A DNA stretch of 64,000 nt from Adenophora triphylla var. japonica (taxonomy: Eukaryota; Streptophyta; Magnoliopsida; Asterales; Campanulaceae): NCBI GenBank assembly GCA_022495995.1, contig JAFEMH010006978.1, forward strand, positions 1 through 64,000. The letters run 5' to 3'. Positions within the stretch are counted from its first letter, which is position 1. The number at the start of each line of letters is the position of its first letter. The translations under genes were made by a program, and so were the position numbers. Below are positions 12,171-22,235 of this stretch, piece by piece. The notes below the pieces were generated by a model. It was not told the origin of the DNA and made no database searches. It was given only the letters and a program-made list of their open reading frames with translations.

Positions 12171-12340
12171 TGTTTTTGCAATTAGGTTAGATAGAGATAG
12201 AATAACAGATATGGTGCATGTGTGTGAGAGAGAGATTTTTAGGGCAAAGGGGGAAGAAACAAAGTGAGGTAAATAAAGATGATGTGACGGATGTGAGTCA
12301 CATTTATACCCATAACTCCCCCTTTCATTTTCAATTAAGG
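12171..12340 (-). promoter_or_regulatory. Possible promoter and 5' UTR of the minus-strand ORF
   Basis: On the minus strand a purine run (AAAGGGGGAG, about 12322-12331) is followed by GGTATAAATG (about 12302-12311), then a pyrimidine-rich leader with CTCTCTCTCACACAC before the ATG at 12170. TATA-to-ATG distance is about 135 nt. The purine run could also be a copia polypurine tract, but no LTR start follows it. Confidence 0.3.
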
Positions 12341-13299
12341 ATTCTTATCTCTCTGGGACTCTAGGCTTGCGGCTTGATGTGATTGAGTCTCAAACGGATA
12401 TAAACCCTTAGCCTTCACATGGATAACCACCAAAAATAGAGGTTAAATTCAATCAAAATTCTAATTACCTTTTTAGGATAACAAAGGATCTCTTCAGTCA
12501 TATCTCTTCCACAAATACCCTTTTAAAATTGTCCTTCCTTTTACCATGAGGATATTGGTACATAACTTTCCGTTTTATAAGAGATATTGTAAATAAAAAA
12601 CATGTTAAGTCAATGAATAAATTAAGAATGAAAATAAACTAGAAAATATGTACAAAGCACCCTATATTACCTGAGATGCTAAATGACTAGAATGATGCAT
12701 CACACATGTGAAGGAAATAATCTCAGTTTTAGATGTGGCATAGGATGTGAGTCACATTTGGGGACACATCTGATCACAAAAAGTCAATGGGCAATAATCT
12801 AATCTACACATCCTCTAGAATGCATCCACCCATTTTTTATTGTGGATAAATTGCATAATTGGAGTAGCTTTCACTCTTCTTATTTCCCAAATATAGCCCT
12901 TTGTCCAGTAATCTTTTAAAGTTTGATTTCAAACTATTATCTTGAGGATCACTTGTTAACAATGGACTGGCTTAATTCAAATGGGAGAAGCAGATGTTTC
13001 TCTTTGCTAATAAGGCACCCACTGTAAGATATATAGGAAGATTGTATCAAGTTATTAAAAGACAACATGAACAAGAAATGCCCACAATTAATTAATCAGA
13101 CATGTCAATTATGTAGGACAAAGAAGTGACCACACTGAGATTTTTTGTGAAAGCATGATTATTTTTTTATTCTATTTTATTTTTTATTTTTATTTTTGAG
13201 TTAGAAAATATACAGATGTGTCAACGGATGTGTGCACATTTGTGATCACATCCTCAAATATCACAAAAGCCAAGAGAGTTTCTCAAGCAGGAAAATCTC
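12341..13299. other. Spacer between copia pol and the downstream ORF, with palindromes
   Basis: About 960 bases, AT-rich, with no ORF of note. It holds palindromes of one type: ATGTGAGTCACAT at 12745-12757 (the same 13-mer also occurs at 12291-12303) and ATGTGTGCACAT at 13228-13239, as well as TGTGATCACA at about 13241-13250. Otherwise I see nothing. Confidence 0.4.
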
Positions 13300-14744
13300 T
13301 CATGATCTAATGCCTATTTCTACCAATTTAAAGCCCCAATATGAATTCCTTTTATGCGCAGAAAAATATTGTTGAATAACTTTTGTAAATATATCAGCCA
13401 ATAGATTTTCAGTCCAAACAAATTCCAAACACACAGTTTTTTGTTTTAAAAGATCCCTTATTAAATGGTGTCTAATATAAATATGCTTGGTTCTGGAATG
13501 TTGGACAGGGTTCTTGGATATGTCTAAAGCATTCTTGTTATCACAAAAGGCAGTAAGAATTTTGCTATTCAACCCATAGTCTTTAAGCATTTGGTTCATC
13601 CACAACAGTTGTGTGCAACATCTACCAAGGGCAACATATTCAGCCTCAAGTGCAGATAGGGATACACAATTTTGCTTTCTACTATACCAAGAAAAAAGGT
13701 TGCTTCCTAGATAGAAGCAACCCCCTGTGGTACTCTTTCTAACATCACTATTTCCTGCCTAGTCAGAGTCACTGTATCCTACCAAGTTAGTATTAGTATC
13801 TTTAGAATAGTGTAACCCTATTTTTGCAGTCCCATTCACATATCTGATGATCCTTTTCAAGGCCTTAATATGGGAAACCTTTGGGTTTGCTTGATATCTA
13901 GTACAGAGACATACACTATACATGATGTCAGGTCTACTAGCGATGAGTTATAACAAACTACCTATCGTACTTCTGTACACAGTTTGGTAAACACTTTCAC
14001 CATCTGTGTCATGACTGAGCCTTTGGGATGACCCCATTGGTGTTTTATGGTGAGAGGAGTGTTTAAGGGAGAACTTTTTCACAAGGTTCTTGGCATATTT
14101 AGATTCGGAGATGAACATACCTTCCTTGAATTTTTTGATTTGTAGGCCTATAAATTAGTTCAATTCTCCTACCATACTCATCTCAAATGTAGAGTTCATG
14201 CTTTCCACAAATGCAGTCAACATGGTGTCTGAATTTGATCCAAACACTATGTCATCCACATGAATTTAAGCCACAATTATCTCCTTTTTCCCTTTTCTCA
14301 CAAACAAGGTCTTATCTACTTCACCTCTCTTAAATCCTAGTTGGAGGAGATGATCAGTCAACCTAACTTACCAAGCTCTAGGGGCTTATTTAAGCCCATA
14401 CATAGCCTTTTCTAGTTTATACACATGGTTTGGGTATTCATGATCCTCAAATACCTTAGGTTGTTCTACTTAGGCCTCCTCATTCAATACCCTATTCAGA
14501 AAGTCACTCTTAACATGCATCTGATGAAGAGTTATCTTGAGGTAGCATGCTATGGCCAACAAGAGTCTTATGCACTTAATTCTGGCAACAGGGGAAAATG
14601 TTTCCTCAAAATCAACCCCTTCAATTTGAGTATACCCTTGAGCCACAATTATGGCCTTATTCCTATTAATTACCCCTTTTCATCGGTTTTATTTTAGAAA
14701 ATCCATTTTGTACCTATGACATTCCCATGAAAGGGTCTAGGTAC
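13300..14744 (-). pseudogene. Ty1/copia reverse transcriptase-RNase H, degraded 3' part of pol (E2)
   Basis: Read right to left. At 14744 the frame starts at the copia RT entry motif (RPFHGNVIGTKWIF). Near 14390 an ALYGLKQAPRAWY-like block is recognisable in the DNA, and the catalytic block reads HVDDIVFGS near 14250. The RNase H end is well kept: DNKNALDISKNPVQHSRTKH at about 13500, then IRHHLIRDLL and ENLLADIFTKV, stop at 13300. Many stops and frame changes lie between. The SKNPVQHSRTKHI...TENQLADIFTK type is widespread in plant copia elements, including the SIRE and Tork groups. The upstream half of pol is separated by the insertion of E3 at 14745. Confidence 0.85.
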
Positions 14745-15749
14745 TGCAGACACCCCATTCTGAACCAATCGGAGCAGAGTAATACCACTCTAAGTCTCGC
14801 CTTGAGTCAAGAGTAGAAATCCACCATTTCATCATATTTTGTTAAGTTTTGACTAACGACCGTTAGTTTGGATTGAACTGCATACGAGATAACGAGGGAA
14901 GGACAGAATTGTTCAGAGCAGCCTTATCTCGCACAAGACATGACGTGTCTCGCACGAGACTAAGCTCCTGCAGGCTTGCAGAAACCAGTTTCCTCGTCGA
15001 TTTCAACCTCTTTCTTGATAAATCTTATCATCATCCGATTCTCCAATAGCGATTGAGTTCTGGAACCTTCCTAGGGTGATTTCCCTCTCCACCTTTACCT
15101 CTCCAACCTCCTATAAATACTTGATGACTTCCAATATTTCAGAGGTTGACAATTCCGGATCCCTGATCCAAATAACACAACACACACATTTTGTGGGTTT
15201 CTCTCCCTGAAAGATTCCTACAAAATCACCCTAAATCACCTAAAGTTTGTTCATCAACCTTGTTGATCAACAAACATCGAATTCTGAATCAAGTATTGAG
15301 GCGAAGCTCAGTCCACATCAAGATTCAAGTCTAGGATTGAGTCGAAACTCTGTTCGAATCACTTCTCCAAAAAGGTAATATTCCTTCCCTTTCTAATTGA
15401 TTGTTAGAGTGGTATAGAACATTGAACCTAGGATCGGCCTAGAGCCTCTCCAAATCATGGGGACGGTTTCGAAGCAATCGATCCTATATTTCGTTTAACC
15501 TTTTTAAATGGATAATTTAATTGTCTATTTAAAATGTCTTTTTTATTTGAAAACCCCCCTTTAGCAAGACCAATCCCCGAATTGGGTGGAATGGGTGCTC
15601 CTTGACCTTCTCATTCCATAACTTAAGCCCTGAACCCAATATCTTTCAAAAAATGGTTTTTTCTATATTTCCAATCAATAATAGGTGGCGACTCTAAAAA
15701 CTAAAACAAATAGTTCGGAAAAACTGAGTTTTTCCGCGCATCGCTACAG
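14745..15749 (+). repeat. 5' LTR of E3 (1,005 bp)
   Basis: Starts TGCAGACACCCCATTC (TGTAG in its relatives) and ends CGCTACA at 15749, followed by a primer-binding site. TATA box CTATAAATAC at 15111-15120. Contains the palindrome form TCTCGCACGAGA at 14948-14959. It interrupts the copia RT of E2. The 3' LTR is not in the window. Confidence 0.85.
15111..15120 (+). promoter_or_regulatory. LTR TATA box (E3)
   Basis: CTATAAATAC, conserved in position in the LTRs of E4 (16761) and E7 (51273). Confidence 0.6.
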
Positions 15750-15752
15750 CTT

Positions 15753-15771
15753 GGCGACTCCGGTGGGGACG
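15753..15771 (+). promoter_or_regulatory. Primer-binding site of E3
   Basis: TGGCGACTCCGGTGGGGAC begins 3 nt after the LTR end. The E4 copy reads TGGCGACTCCGCTGGGGAC. The leading TGG is complementary to the CCA end of a tRNA; this sequence type is often assigned to tRNA-Arg in Tat/Ogre elements, which I recall but cannot test. Confidence 0.75.
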
Positions 15772-16168
15772 TATAAATTTAAAGTGGCTTAAACTTGCGT
15801 TAATAAGAGGGGTTTTCAAATAAAATATCGTTTTTTTTATTTAGTTCTGGCTAGTCTCGCACGAAACAACCCTTTGTCTCGCGCGAGACAATGCTTCGGT
15901 ATTTTGTTTGTTTTCTGGTTTTCCCGTTCATCTCGAGATCCGAGATAAGAGTCGAACACGTACGAGGGATCCTAGATTATATTATTTGCATATTTCTTTC
16001 ATCTTAAGGCCTCCCTTAAGATGTAGAACTCAAATCTGTACTTTGTTTAAATAATTGATTATTATTTATAACTACGTGTGATTGGATTTTTGAATTAAAG
16101 TCCGGTCCATTGGGGATTCGGGAGTTGTAATTTAAATTATTTATTTCTCTCTCTCTCTCATTAAGTGG

Positions 16169-16229
16169 AACTACGACGGCTTGAGTCTCCCTGAATTGGG
16201 AGAAACGTAGGCAACCACTTGGTGCGGCC
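16169..16229 (+). ncRNA. Pseudoknot-like RNA motif, E3 leader copy
   Basis: CTACG (16171-16175) pairs with CGTAG (16206-16210). TCTCCC (16186-16191) pairs with GGGAGA (16198-16203). GGCT (16178-16181) can pair with downstream GGCC (16226-16229) through one G-U. Confidence 0.5.
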
Positions 16230-16385
16230 ATTATTTGTTTTTTTTTGTTTTTTGAAAAAATCTCTATTTTTCTCTATCACCTAGATGAACTCTCACACAC
16301 GCGCACTCATTCTATATCTGTCATTACACTACATACCCCGATTAACCCTGGACCCACACTAAGGATGGATGATGGTAACTAACTA

Positions 16386-16390
16386 GTCGC
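16386..16390. repeat. Target site duplication of E4, left copy (GTCGC)
   Basis: GTCGC directly precedes the E4 5' LTR; GTCAC follows its 3' LTR at 30855-30859. One G>A change, explainable by CpG deamination. The joined flanks match the uninterrupted leader in E4 (near 18013) and E7 (near 52520). Confidence 0.8.
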
Positions 16391-17362
16391 TGTAGACACA
16401 CCCCATTCTGAACCCATCTGATCACATTTATACCACTCTAAGTCTCGCTTTGAGTCAAGAAGTAGAAATCCACCATTTCGTCATGTTTCGTTAAGTTTTG
16501 ACTAACCACCGTTAGTTTGGGACTAAACTGCATACGAGATAACGGGAAAATGACAGAATTGTCCACAGACAATAATATCCCATGCGGAATGGCGTGTCTC
16601 GCGCGAGATATTGTCATTCTGCAACATGCAGATGACAGTTTCCTCGTCGATTTCAACCTCTTTTCGGGATGAAACTTTATCCATTCGGCCAACCAATGAT
16701 TTTGGGAGCCTGGAACCTTCCTAGGAGTGTTTGATCTCATCCTCAACACCCCTCCACCACCTATAAATACTGGATGACTTTCAGTGTTTCAGAGATCCTC
16801 AATTCTACACAACACACACATTTTGTTGGTTTCTCTCCCTGAAAGATTCCTACAAAATCACCCTAAAATCATCTCAAAGTTTGTTTGTCAACCTTGTTGA
16901 TAAACAAACATCAAGATCCGAGTCAAGGACTGAGGCGAAGCTCTGTCCGTGTCAAGATTCGATTCTAAACTTGAGTCAAAACTCTGCCCGAATCACCTCA
17001 CGCAAGGTAACCCCTAAATCCCTTTCTAATTGATTATTAGAGTGGTATAAATCCATAGAATCTAGGATCGGCCTAGAGCCTCCCTAAATCATGGGGATGG
17101 TCTCGAAGCAATCGATCCTATATTCCGTTTAACCCCGTTAAATGAATCTTTATTTATATTTTATTTGAAATCCTTTTCTTTTTCAAAAAACCTCTCTTTT
17201 CTTTAGCAAGACCGATCTCCGGATTGGGTGGAATGGGTGCTCCTTGACCTTCCCATTCCATAACCTAAGCCCCGAACCCAAATCTCTTTCAAAAATTGTT
17301 TTTCTATGTTTTCCAAATGAATAATATAGGTGGCGACTCAAAAAATCCTTCACAACGCTACA
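16391..17362 (+). repeat. 5' LTR of E4 (972 bp)
   Basis: TGTAGACAC at the start and CGCTACA at the end. Perfect palindrome TCTCGCGCGAGA at 16597-16608, about 155 nt before the TATA box at 16761-16770. A GGCGACTC phrase lies near the 3' end as in the other LTRs. Minus-strand frame 16438-16749 is not a gene. Confidence 0.92.
16761..16770 (+). promoter_or_regulatory. LTR TATA box (E4)
   Basis: CTATAAATAC in the 5' LTR; repeated in the 3' LTR at about 30252-30261. Probable core promoter for the genomic RNA. Confidence 0.6.
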
Positions 17363-17363
17363 G

Positions 17364-17382
17364 TGGCGACTCCGCTGGGGAC
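17364..17382 (+). promoter_or_regulatory. Primer-binding site of E4
   Basis: TGGCGACTCCGCTGGGGAC, one base after the LTR end. Confidence 0.8.
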
Positions 17383-18653
17383 ATAAAATTAAGAGGCTTA
17401 AACTTGCGTCAAAATTAAAAGAGAGGTTTTAAAAAAAAAATTGTTGTAAATTCGATTTTCTGTTCCCAGATCAGGCATATCTCGCACGAGATATCCTATC
17501 TCGCGCGAGATATCGCCTCGGCAATCTGTTGTCTTCTCGTTTTTCCTGTTCATCTCATAGTCCAAGACGAGAGTCGAACACGCAAGGGGGATCCCTGAAT
17601 TCATTATCTGCAGAGTTCTCCCATCTTAAGGCCTCCCTTAAGATGTCGAACTCGAATCCGTATTTTAGTTAAATAATTGATTATTATTTATAAACTACGT
17701 GCGATTGGGTTTTTATTTTATTAAAGTCCGGTCCATTTGGGATTTGGGAGTTGTAATTTAAGTTATTCTTTCTCTCTATCTCCCTTTATGTGGAACTACG
17801 ACGGCCTGAGTCTCCCTAATTTGGGAGAAGCGTAGGCAACCACTTGGTGCGGCCACTATTTGTTTTCCTTTTGATTTTCAAAAAAAAAATATCTAGTTTT
17901 ATCTATCACCTAGATTGACTATCACACACGCGCACTCATGATATATCTGTCATTGCACTACATACCCTCTACAAACCCGGGACCCACACTAAGGACGGAT
18001 GACGGTAACCACCTAGTCGCCGGTCTCTCCGAAGTTGGATCATCCCACTCCGCGTATTCAATCCATCTAGATTGTCATATCGCGGGGAGCCTAGCCTTCC
18101 AGCCCTGCATCGCCACATTTTCATGTAGATTGTCCTTTTAGGATCACTCCGTGACCGGTCGGTTTGAATTAGTAATCTTTTCTTGTTTTTTGACCAAAGC
18201 AAAGCCATGTAAAATTGACAATAAAGAAGGACTCGGAAAAGTCCCTCGGAAAAGTCCCTTCGAAAAAAGTCCCTTCGGAATGACCCTTTCGGATGTCCTT
18301 TTAAAAAGAAAAGAATTTATCCTTCAAAAAAAATACAATCTTACGTGGCTTTGTTTTACAAAAATCAGATTGATTGCTTAGTCGTTAGGTTCTGATAAAG
18401 GCCTTAGAAACCCCTCAAAACGGATTCTCCGTTCCGACCAAAAATTAGGATTAATAAAAAATCGACTTTCCGTGTGATTTTCTCGTGCGGGACTACATGT
18501 CTCGCGCGAGATAATGTCTCTGTTTTGCTGTAACTGAGCCTGAACCGTTTAAGCCTGCTTCCGACTTGTTGGGGCTAGATTTGATCCTGACGTCATCTCT
18601 GCATCTCTTCTGTCAGTTTTCCAAAGCTACTCAACTTCAAGACTCCCAACACA
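17383..18653 (+). other. Leader of E4 (5' UTR, 1.27 kb)
   Basis: No credible ORF. Landmarks in order: palindrome pair TCTCGCACGAGA (17480-17491) and TCTCGCGCGAGA (17499-17510); CTTAAGG/CCTTAAG inverted repeat near 17625; pseudoknot-like motif 17794-17854; a conserved block around 17995-18140 that is the E4 insertion target in E3; short repeats of AAAGTCCCTTCGGA type at about 18236-18290; a second palindrome pair (18481-18492 and 18500-18511) 140 nt before the gag ATG. All of these except the last pair are kept in E7; in E7 the pre-gag pair is deleted (near 52990). Confidence 0.75.
17794..17854 (+). ncRNA. Pseudoknot-like RNA motif, E4 leader copy
   Basis: CTACG (17796-17800)/CGTAG (17831-17835) outer stem; TCTCCC (17811-17816)/GGGAGA (17823-17828) inner hairpin; GGCC (17803-17806) lies inside the outer stem and can pair with GGCC (17851-17854) outside it. 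Confidence 0.55.
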
Positions 18654-19466
18654 ATGTCTACCGAAAAGCACGTCATCACCAAGAAGGACCTTGAACAACC
18701 AACTCTGCAAGGGTTGACCAAATCCCTTGTCGCTGAAATGGAACATGTGGAAGGTTGGAGAGAAGCCTTTGATTTACCTTCCACCCGCATTGCTAGAGAT
18801 TTCCGGAAGATGGAAAGTGGCTCCGACAGCGGGCAATCATCTATGCAAGAAGAGCTAAATGACATCAAGGCTCAACTCGCCAAAGCCCTGCAGCAAATTG
18901 ACAACGACGATGCATGGCACAACTTGGAAGAATCCATCCAAGCTGACAAGACAAAGATGCTGTTTGAAGAACTTGAAGAAGTAAAAAGCGAACTCGAGGC
19001 TATGACCCAAAAGTGTATCAACCTCGAAGCCCACATTGAAGATGACATTGATGAGAGAGTCAAATACTGCCTCAATACTCTCTACTGTGACCTCAAAGAA
19101 CAAATGGAAGCAGAATATCAGTCTCGCCACAACGTCTTTGTGCAACAATACGAGAACCATATTCGAGACCTCCATAATCAAATGGCTAAGCGAAAGAAGG
19201 GTAGGGTCTTCTCCGACATCAGAAATATCTCTCTCGGTCACCTCTTCAGAAGCCTTCGCAAGGATGGAAAGATGAGCCCAATGGAAGGTTACATACCCAA
19301 GAGAGAAGGACGAGCTCCACACCTCTACTGCTTCTACCATCAATGCTATGGCCACCATACCGATGATTGTTTCAACCTGAAGAATGCAGTCAAAGACTTA
19401 ATTGACAACGATACCATCAGAATTTGTCCAAGCGGTGGCATAATTTGGATGAATTCAAGCAAATGA
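18654..19466 (+). CDS. gag: Short gag protein of E4: coiled coil plus zinc knuckle (270 aa)
   Basis: ATG at 18654, uninterrupted to 19466. Residues about 65-170 are highly charged and coil-prone, with repeated EELEEVKSELE patterns. Residues 185-225 are basic. A zinc-knuckle-like block CFYHQCYGHHTDDC followed by FNLKNAV lies at about 224-245, typical of Tat gag/nucleocapsid ends. I do not see the central Retrotrans_gag capsid region with its WY...L motif, which E3 has at 31893-32500. The protein is therefore much shorter than usual Tat gags. It could still bind RNA; whether it can build particles alone is doubtful. The E7 copy has the same architecture, so this is the design of the subfamily. 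Confidence 0.75.
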   Translation: MSTEKHVITKKDLEQPTLQGLTKSLVAEMEHVEGWREAFDLPSTRIARDFRKMESGSDSGQSSMQEELNDIKAQLAKALQQIDNDDAWHNLEESIQADKTKMLFEELEEVKSELEAMTQKCINLEAHIEDDIDERVKYCLNTLYCDLKEQMEAEYQSRHNVFVQQYENHIRDLHNQMAKRKKGRVFSDIRNISLGHLFRSLRKDGKMSPMEGYIPKREGRAPHLYCFYHQCYGHHTDDCFNLKNAVKDLIDNDTIRICPSGGIIWMNSSK

Positions 19467-19725
19467 GGGATCTCTATCTTTTTCAGTTATTTACTTTTAT
19501 TTGCAAAAGAAACAATTGGTAGTCTAGTTTAGTTTAGTCGGGTACTACTTGCCTAAAGACTTCATTTGTGGGCAAGAGTATCAAGTTTGCTTTTCAATAA
19601 TAGTTAGTCAGTATTTCCCTTTTCAATTCTGATTACTTATTTGAGATCGAGAAAGAAAAGCACCGTGAATGTCATAGAAACTTGCAACGAAAATGATTAC
19701 TCCAAGGCACTTCGGTTTTCTGGAA
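19467..19725 (+). other. Gag-pol spacer of E4, in place of protease
   Basis: A 170-nt AT-rich non-coding stretch and then a short broken coding stretch that joins the G-patch-like segment. In E3 the corresponding place holds a protease-like region (about 42950-43440). The same spacer (TAGTCTAGTTTAGTTT..., TTGTGGGCAAGAGTATC) occurs in E7 at 53985-54055. It may contain an intron, as known between gag and pol in Ogre elements, but I cannot define clean splice sites. Confidence 0.5.
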
Positions 19726-20830
19726 ACCTTCCTGTCTGGAAAATGATGCAAGCAAAAGGATACTTCCCTGGCTTGGGGCTTGGAAAGCACTTAAAAGGGA
19801 TAATGGAACCACCACCGGTTCCCCCACCTCACACAAAGCATGGCCTAGGATACATCATTTCCATCCACGATGGGGATGACGAAGAGGAGTGGGACTTCAC
19901 TCAAATCAAGTGGGAAGGAACCTCATATAAAGGCCGCAATGACCTAAAAGTCAGAGATTGTAACCTCGAGCCATATCGAAAGACACTCAATGGATACTTC
20001 GTTCTGGGAAGGGGAAAGCATTCCCTACTTTATCTTTTCAGAACCATGGACTGACGATAAAGGAAAGCGCCAACCGGGCTTTGAAATCTTCAGCGATTGT
20101 GATGCTTCACCAGATGAAACAGAGACCGTCTCACTAATCCCTAAGGGTCTGTGGGGCACGAAGGCAGAAATGACAAGCGAATGGGACTTTGTGTTGGGAG
20201 AAGACATGATGCGACAGTTTGAAGACTGTGCGGTTAGAAGACAAAGCGGATCCATGCAATCTCCAAGGGGGACGCTCCAACTATTGATTACACAAGACTA
20301 ATACAGAAATGTGATGAGCCAATTCTAAACTGGCACGTCACCGGAGGACCAGTTGTTGATGAAGACTTCATGATCGAAGAGCTCGGTTGCACTCCCCATC
20401 CCCGCAGGAAGATAGGCCCTGTAACTTTCACATTAGAAACAGGCTCCACCTCTGATGAACTCACTCAAGAGGAAATTGAGGCGGTGGCCGAACATGTATT
20501 CCCTTACTTCCTTAATGAAAACTTTGATCTTTCCGAGTACCCTGAGATTGCTAACATCGTGAATGATGAATTAACTAATAATAATCAATATAATGAACAC
20601 GTTAATAATGAATCATACGATGAGATAGATCAAGAAAATGAACAAATTTTCAAAGAATTAGCTAAGCAAGTAGGTCGTTGTGGAAAGAATGGCCCCGTTG
20701 ACGATGAGGAAATGCAAACGGTTAATCTCGGGACAACAGAAGACCCCAGAGAAACAAAGATTGGCAGCTTCTTCAAGGGGGAAGACAGAGAAACCTTGAC
20801 GCAGCTCCTCAGAGAATATGTCGACGTCTT
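19641..20830 (+). pseudogene. Pol N-terminal segment of E4: G-patch-like block and acidic linker
   Basis: No ATG start; the frame from 19641 opens with TTG and is probably reached by splicing or readthrough. Residues around 19735-19800 read MMQAKGYFPGLGLGKHLKGI, which has the GxGLGxxxxG pattern of G-patch RNA-binding domains. A conserved linker follows (EWDFTQIKWEG, FSEPWTDDKGKRQPGFEIFS, TSEWDFVLGEDM). Frameshifts lie near 20005 and 20225: the middle part (about 19990-20226) is in a different frame. The linker then runs to the RT entry (REYVDVFAWSYKDM at about 20815). E7 shows the same region as one open frame, 54206-55367. Confidence 0.75.
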
Positions 20831-22235
20831 CGCTTGGTCCTACAAAGATATGTCTGGGTTGAATCAGTCAATTGTAGAGCACAAGATACCGCTGCTACCC
20901 AATGCCAAGCCAGTCAAACAGAAACTATGCAGAATCAAGCCGGAATGGTCAATGCAAGTAAAAGAAGAAATCATGAAACTCTTGAATGTAGGGTTTATCA
21001 AAGTGATCGAGTATCCGGAATGGCTAGCAAACACGTTACAGGTAGCCAAGTCGAATGGGAAAATACGAGTCTGTGTCGATTTTAGAGATTTGAACAAGGC
21101 ATCTCCTAAAGATGATTTCCCACTACCAAACATAGACATGTTGGTCGATGCCATAGCTGCATACGAAGTCCGTTCATTCGTCGATGGCTTCGCAGGGTAT
21201 AACCAAATCCTCATGGCAAAGGAGGATCAGCACAAAACAGCATTCACCACACCTTGGGGGACGTTCTATTACATGGTCATACCGTTTGGTCTCAAGAACG
21301 ATGGGGCTACTTACTAAAGGGAAGTCACGACACTATTCCATGACATGATCCACAAGGAAATAGAGGTATACATGGACGACATGATTGTTCACTCAAAGGG
21401 AACAGATGGTCAGCACTTCAGAGATCTCAGAAAATTCTTCAATCGACTGAGACAACACAAGATGAGACTCAACCCCGCCAAATGCTCATTCGGAGTGGTC
21501 AAAGGGAAAGTCTTAGGATACATGGTCACTGAGCGTGGCATAGAAGCAGACCCCACCAAGATAAAAGCCATCATAGACATGCCTCCACCCAGAACACAGA
21601 AAGAAGTAAAAGGATTCATTGGCAGACTCCAATATATCAGTCGATTCATCAATCAACTTACTACAATGTGCGATCCTATCTTCAAGCTCCTTAAGAAAAA
21701 CGCACCTCAAGAGTGGACCGAAGAATGTCAAGAAGCATTCGAGAAAGTTAAGCATTACTTGACTTCCCCACCCATCCTGGTTCCACCACACAAGGAGAAG
21801 CCCTTAAATCTGTACCTCACAGTTACCGACAACGCGCTAGGGGCTATGCTCGCTCAAGAACAGCCTGCTTCACACACAGAAAATGCCATATATTTCGTCA
21901 GCCGCAGATTCCAAGGCAGCAAAATCAAATACTCTCCACTCGACAAGTCTTGCACTGCTCTTATTTGGGTATCACAAAGGCTAAAGCACTATATGGAAGC
22001 CTTCCCGGTTCGTCTCATTGCAAGAATGGATCCATTGAAATATATCCTAGACAAATCAAATTTGTCTTCGAGATTAGCCAAATGGTACTTCATGCTCACG
22101 GGATATGATATCACTTACGTCACTCAGAAATCCGTCAGGGGGAGTGTATTCAAAGATCAGTTGGCCAAATTTCCTTGTGACGAAGCGAAGGGGGAAGACC
22201 CGCGATTCCCTGATGAAGACATCATGAGTATAGAA
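20831..22235 (+). pseudogene. pol: Reverse transcriptase and first RNase H of E4
   Basis: RT copies the element RNA into DNA in cytoplasmic particles. Seen in order: VRVCVDFRDLNKASPKDDFP-type block at about 21070, first metal-binding Asp in FVDGFAGYNQI (about 21180), FGLKN block, and YMDDM at 21369-21383. The frame is cut by TAA at 21316 in place of the Gln of ATYQR (CAA>TAA). The first RNase H follows (LYLTVTDNALGAMLAQE at about 21810; YSPLDKSCTALIW; ITYVTQKSVRG), with catalytic regions of the Ty3 type. Except for the one stop the frame runs on to 22457. Confidence 0.85.

Larger units (their letters stand above)
15772..16390 (+). other. E3 leader, left part
   Basis: Non-coding leader homologous to 17383-17999 of E4 and 51905-52520 of E7. 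It contains the palindrome pair (15855-15866 and perfect TCTCGCGCGAGA at 15877-15888), an inverted CTTAAGG...CCTTAAG near 16003-16020, a CT microsatellite and the pseudoknot-like motif. It is cut at 16390 by E4 and resumes at 30855. The frames at 16016-16231 are not genes. Confidence 0.75.

Noticed and set aside
11585..12181. 198-codon minus-strand ORF overlapping the MEPSNP frame
   Set aside because: Starts outside a natural context, has low-complexity content, and competes with the ATG at 12170 that sits after a TATA and leader-like region.
18855..19358. Long minus-strand ORF of 167 codons opposite E4 gag
   Set aside because: It is the shadow of the gag frame; its E7 counterpart (53347-53868) has no conserved motif and follows codon structure of gag.
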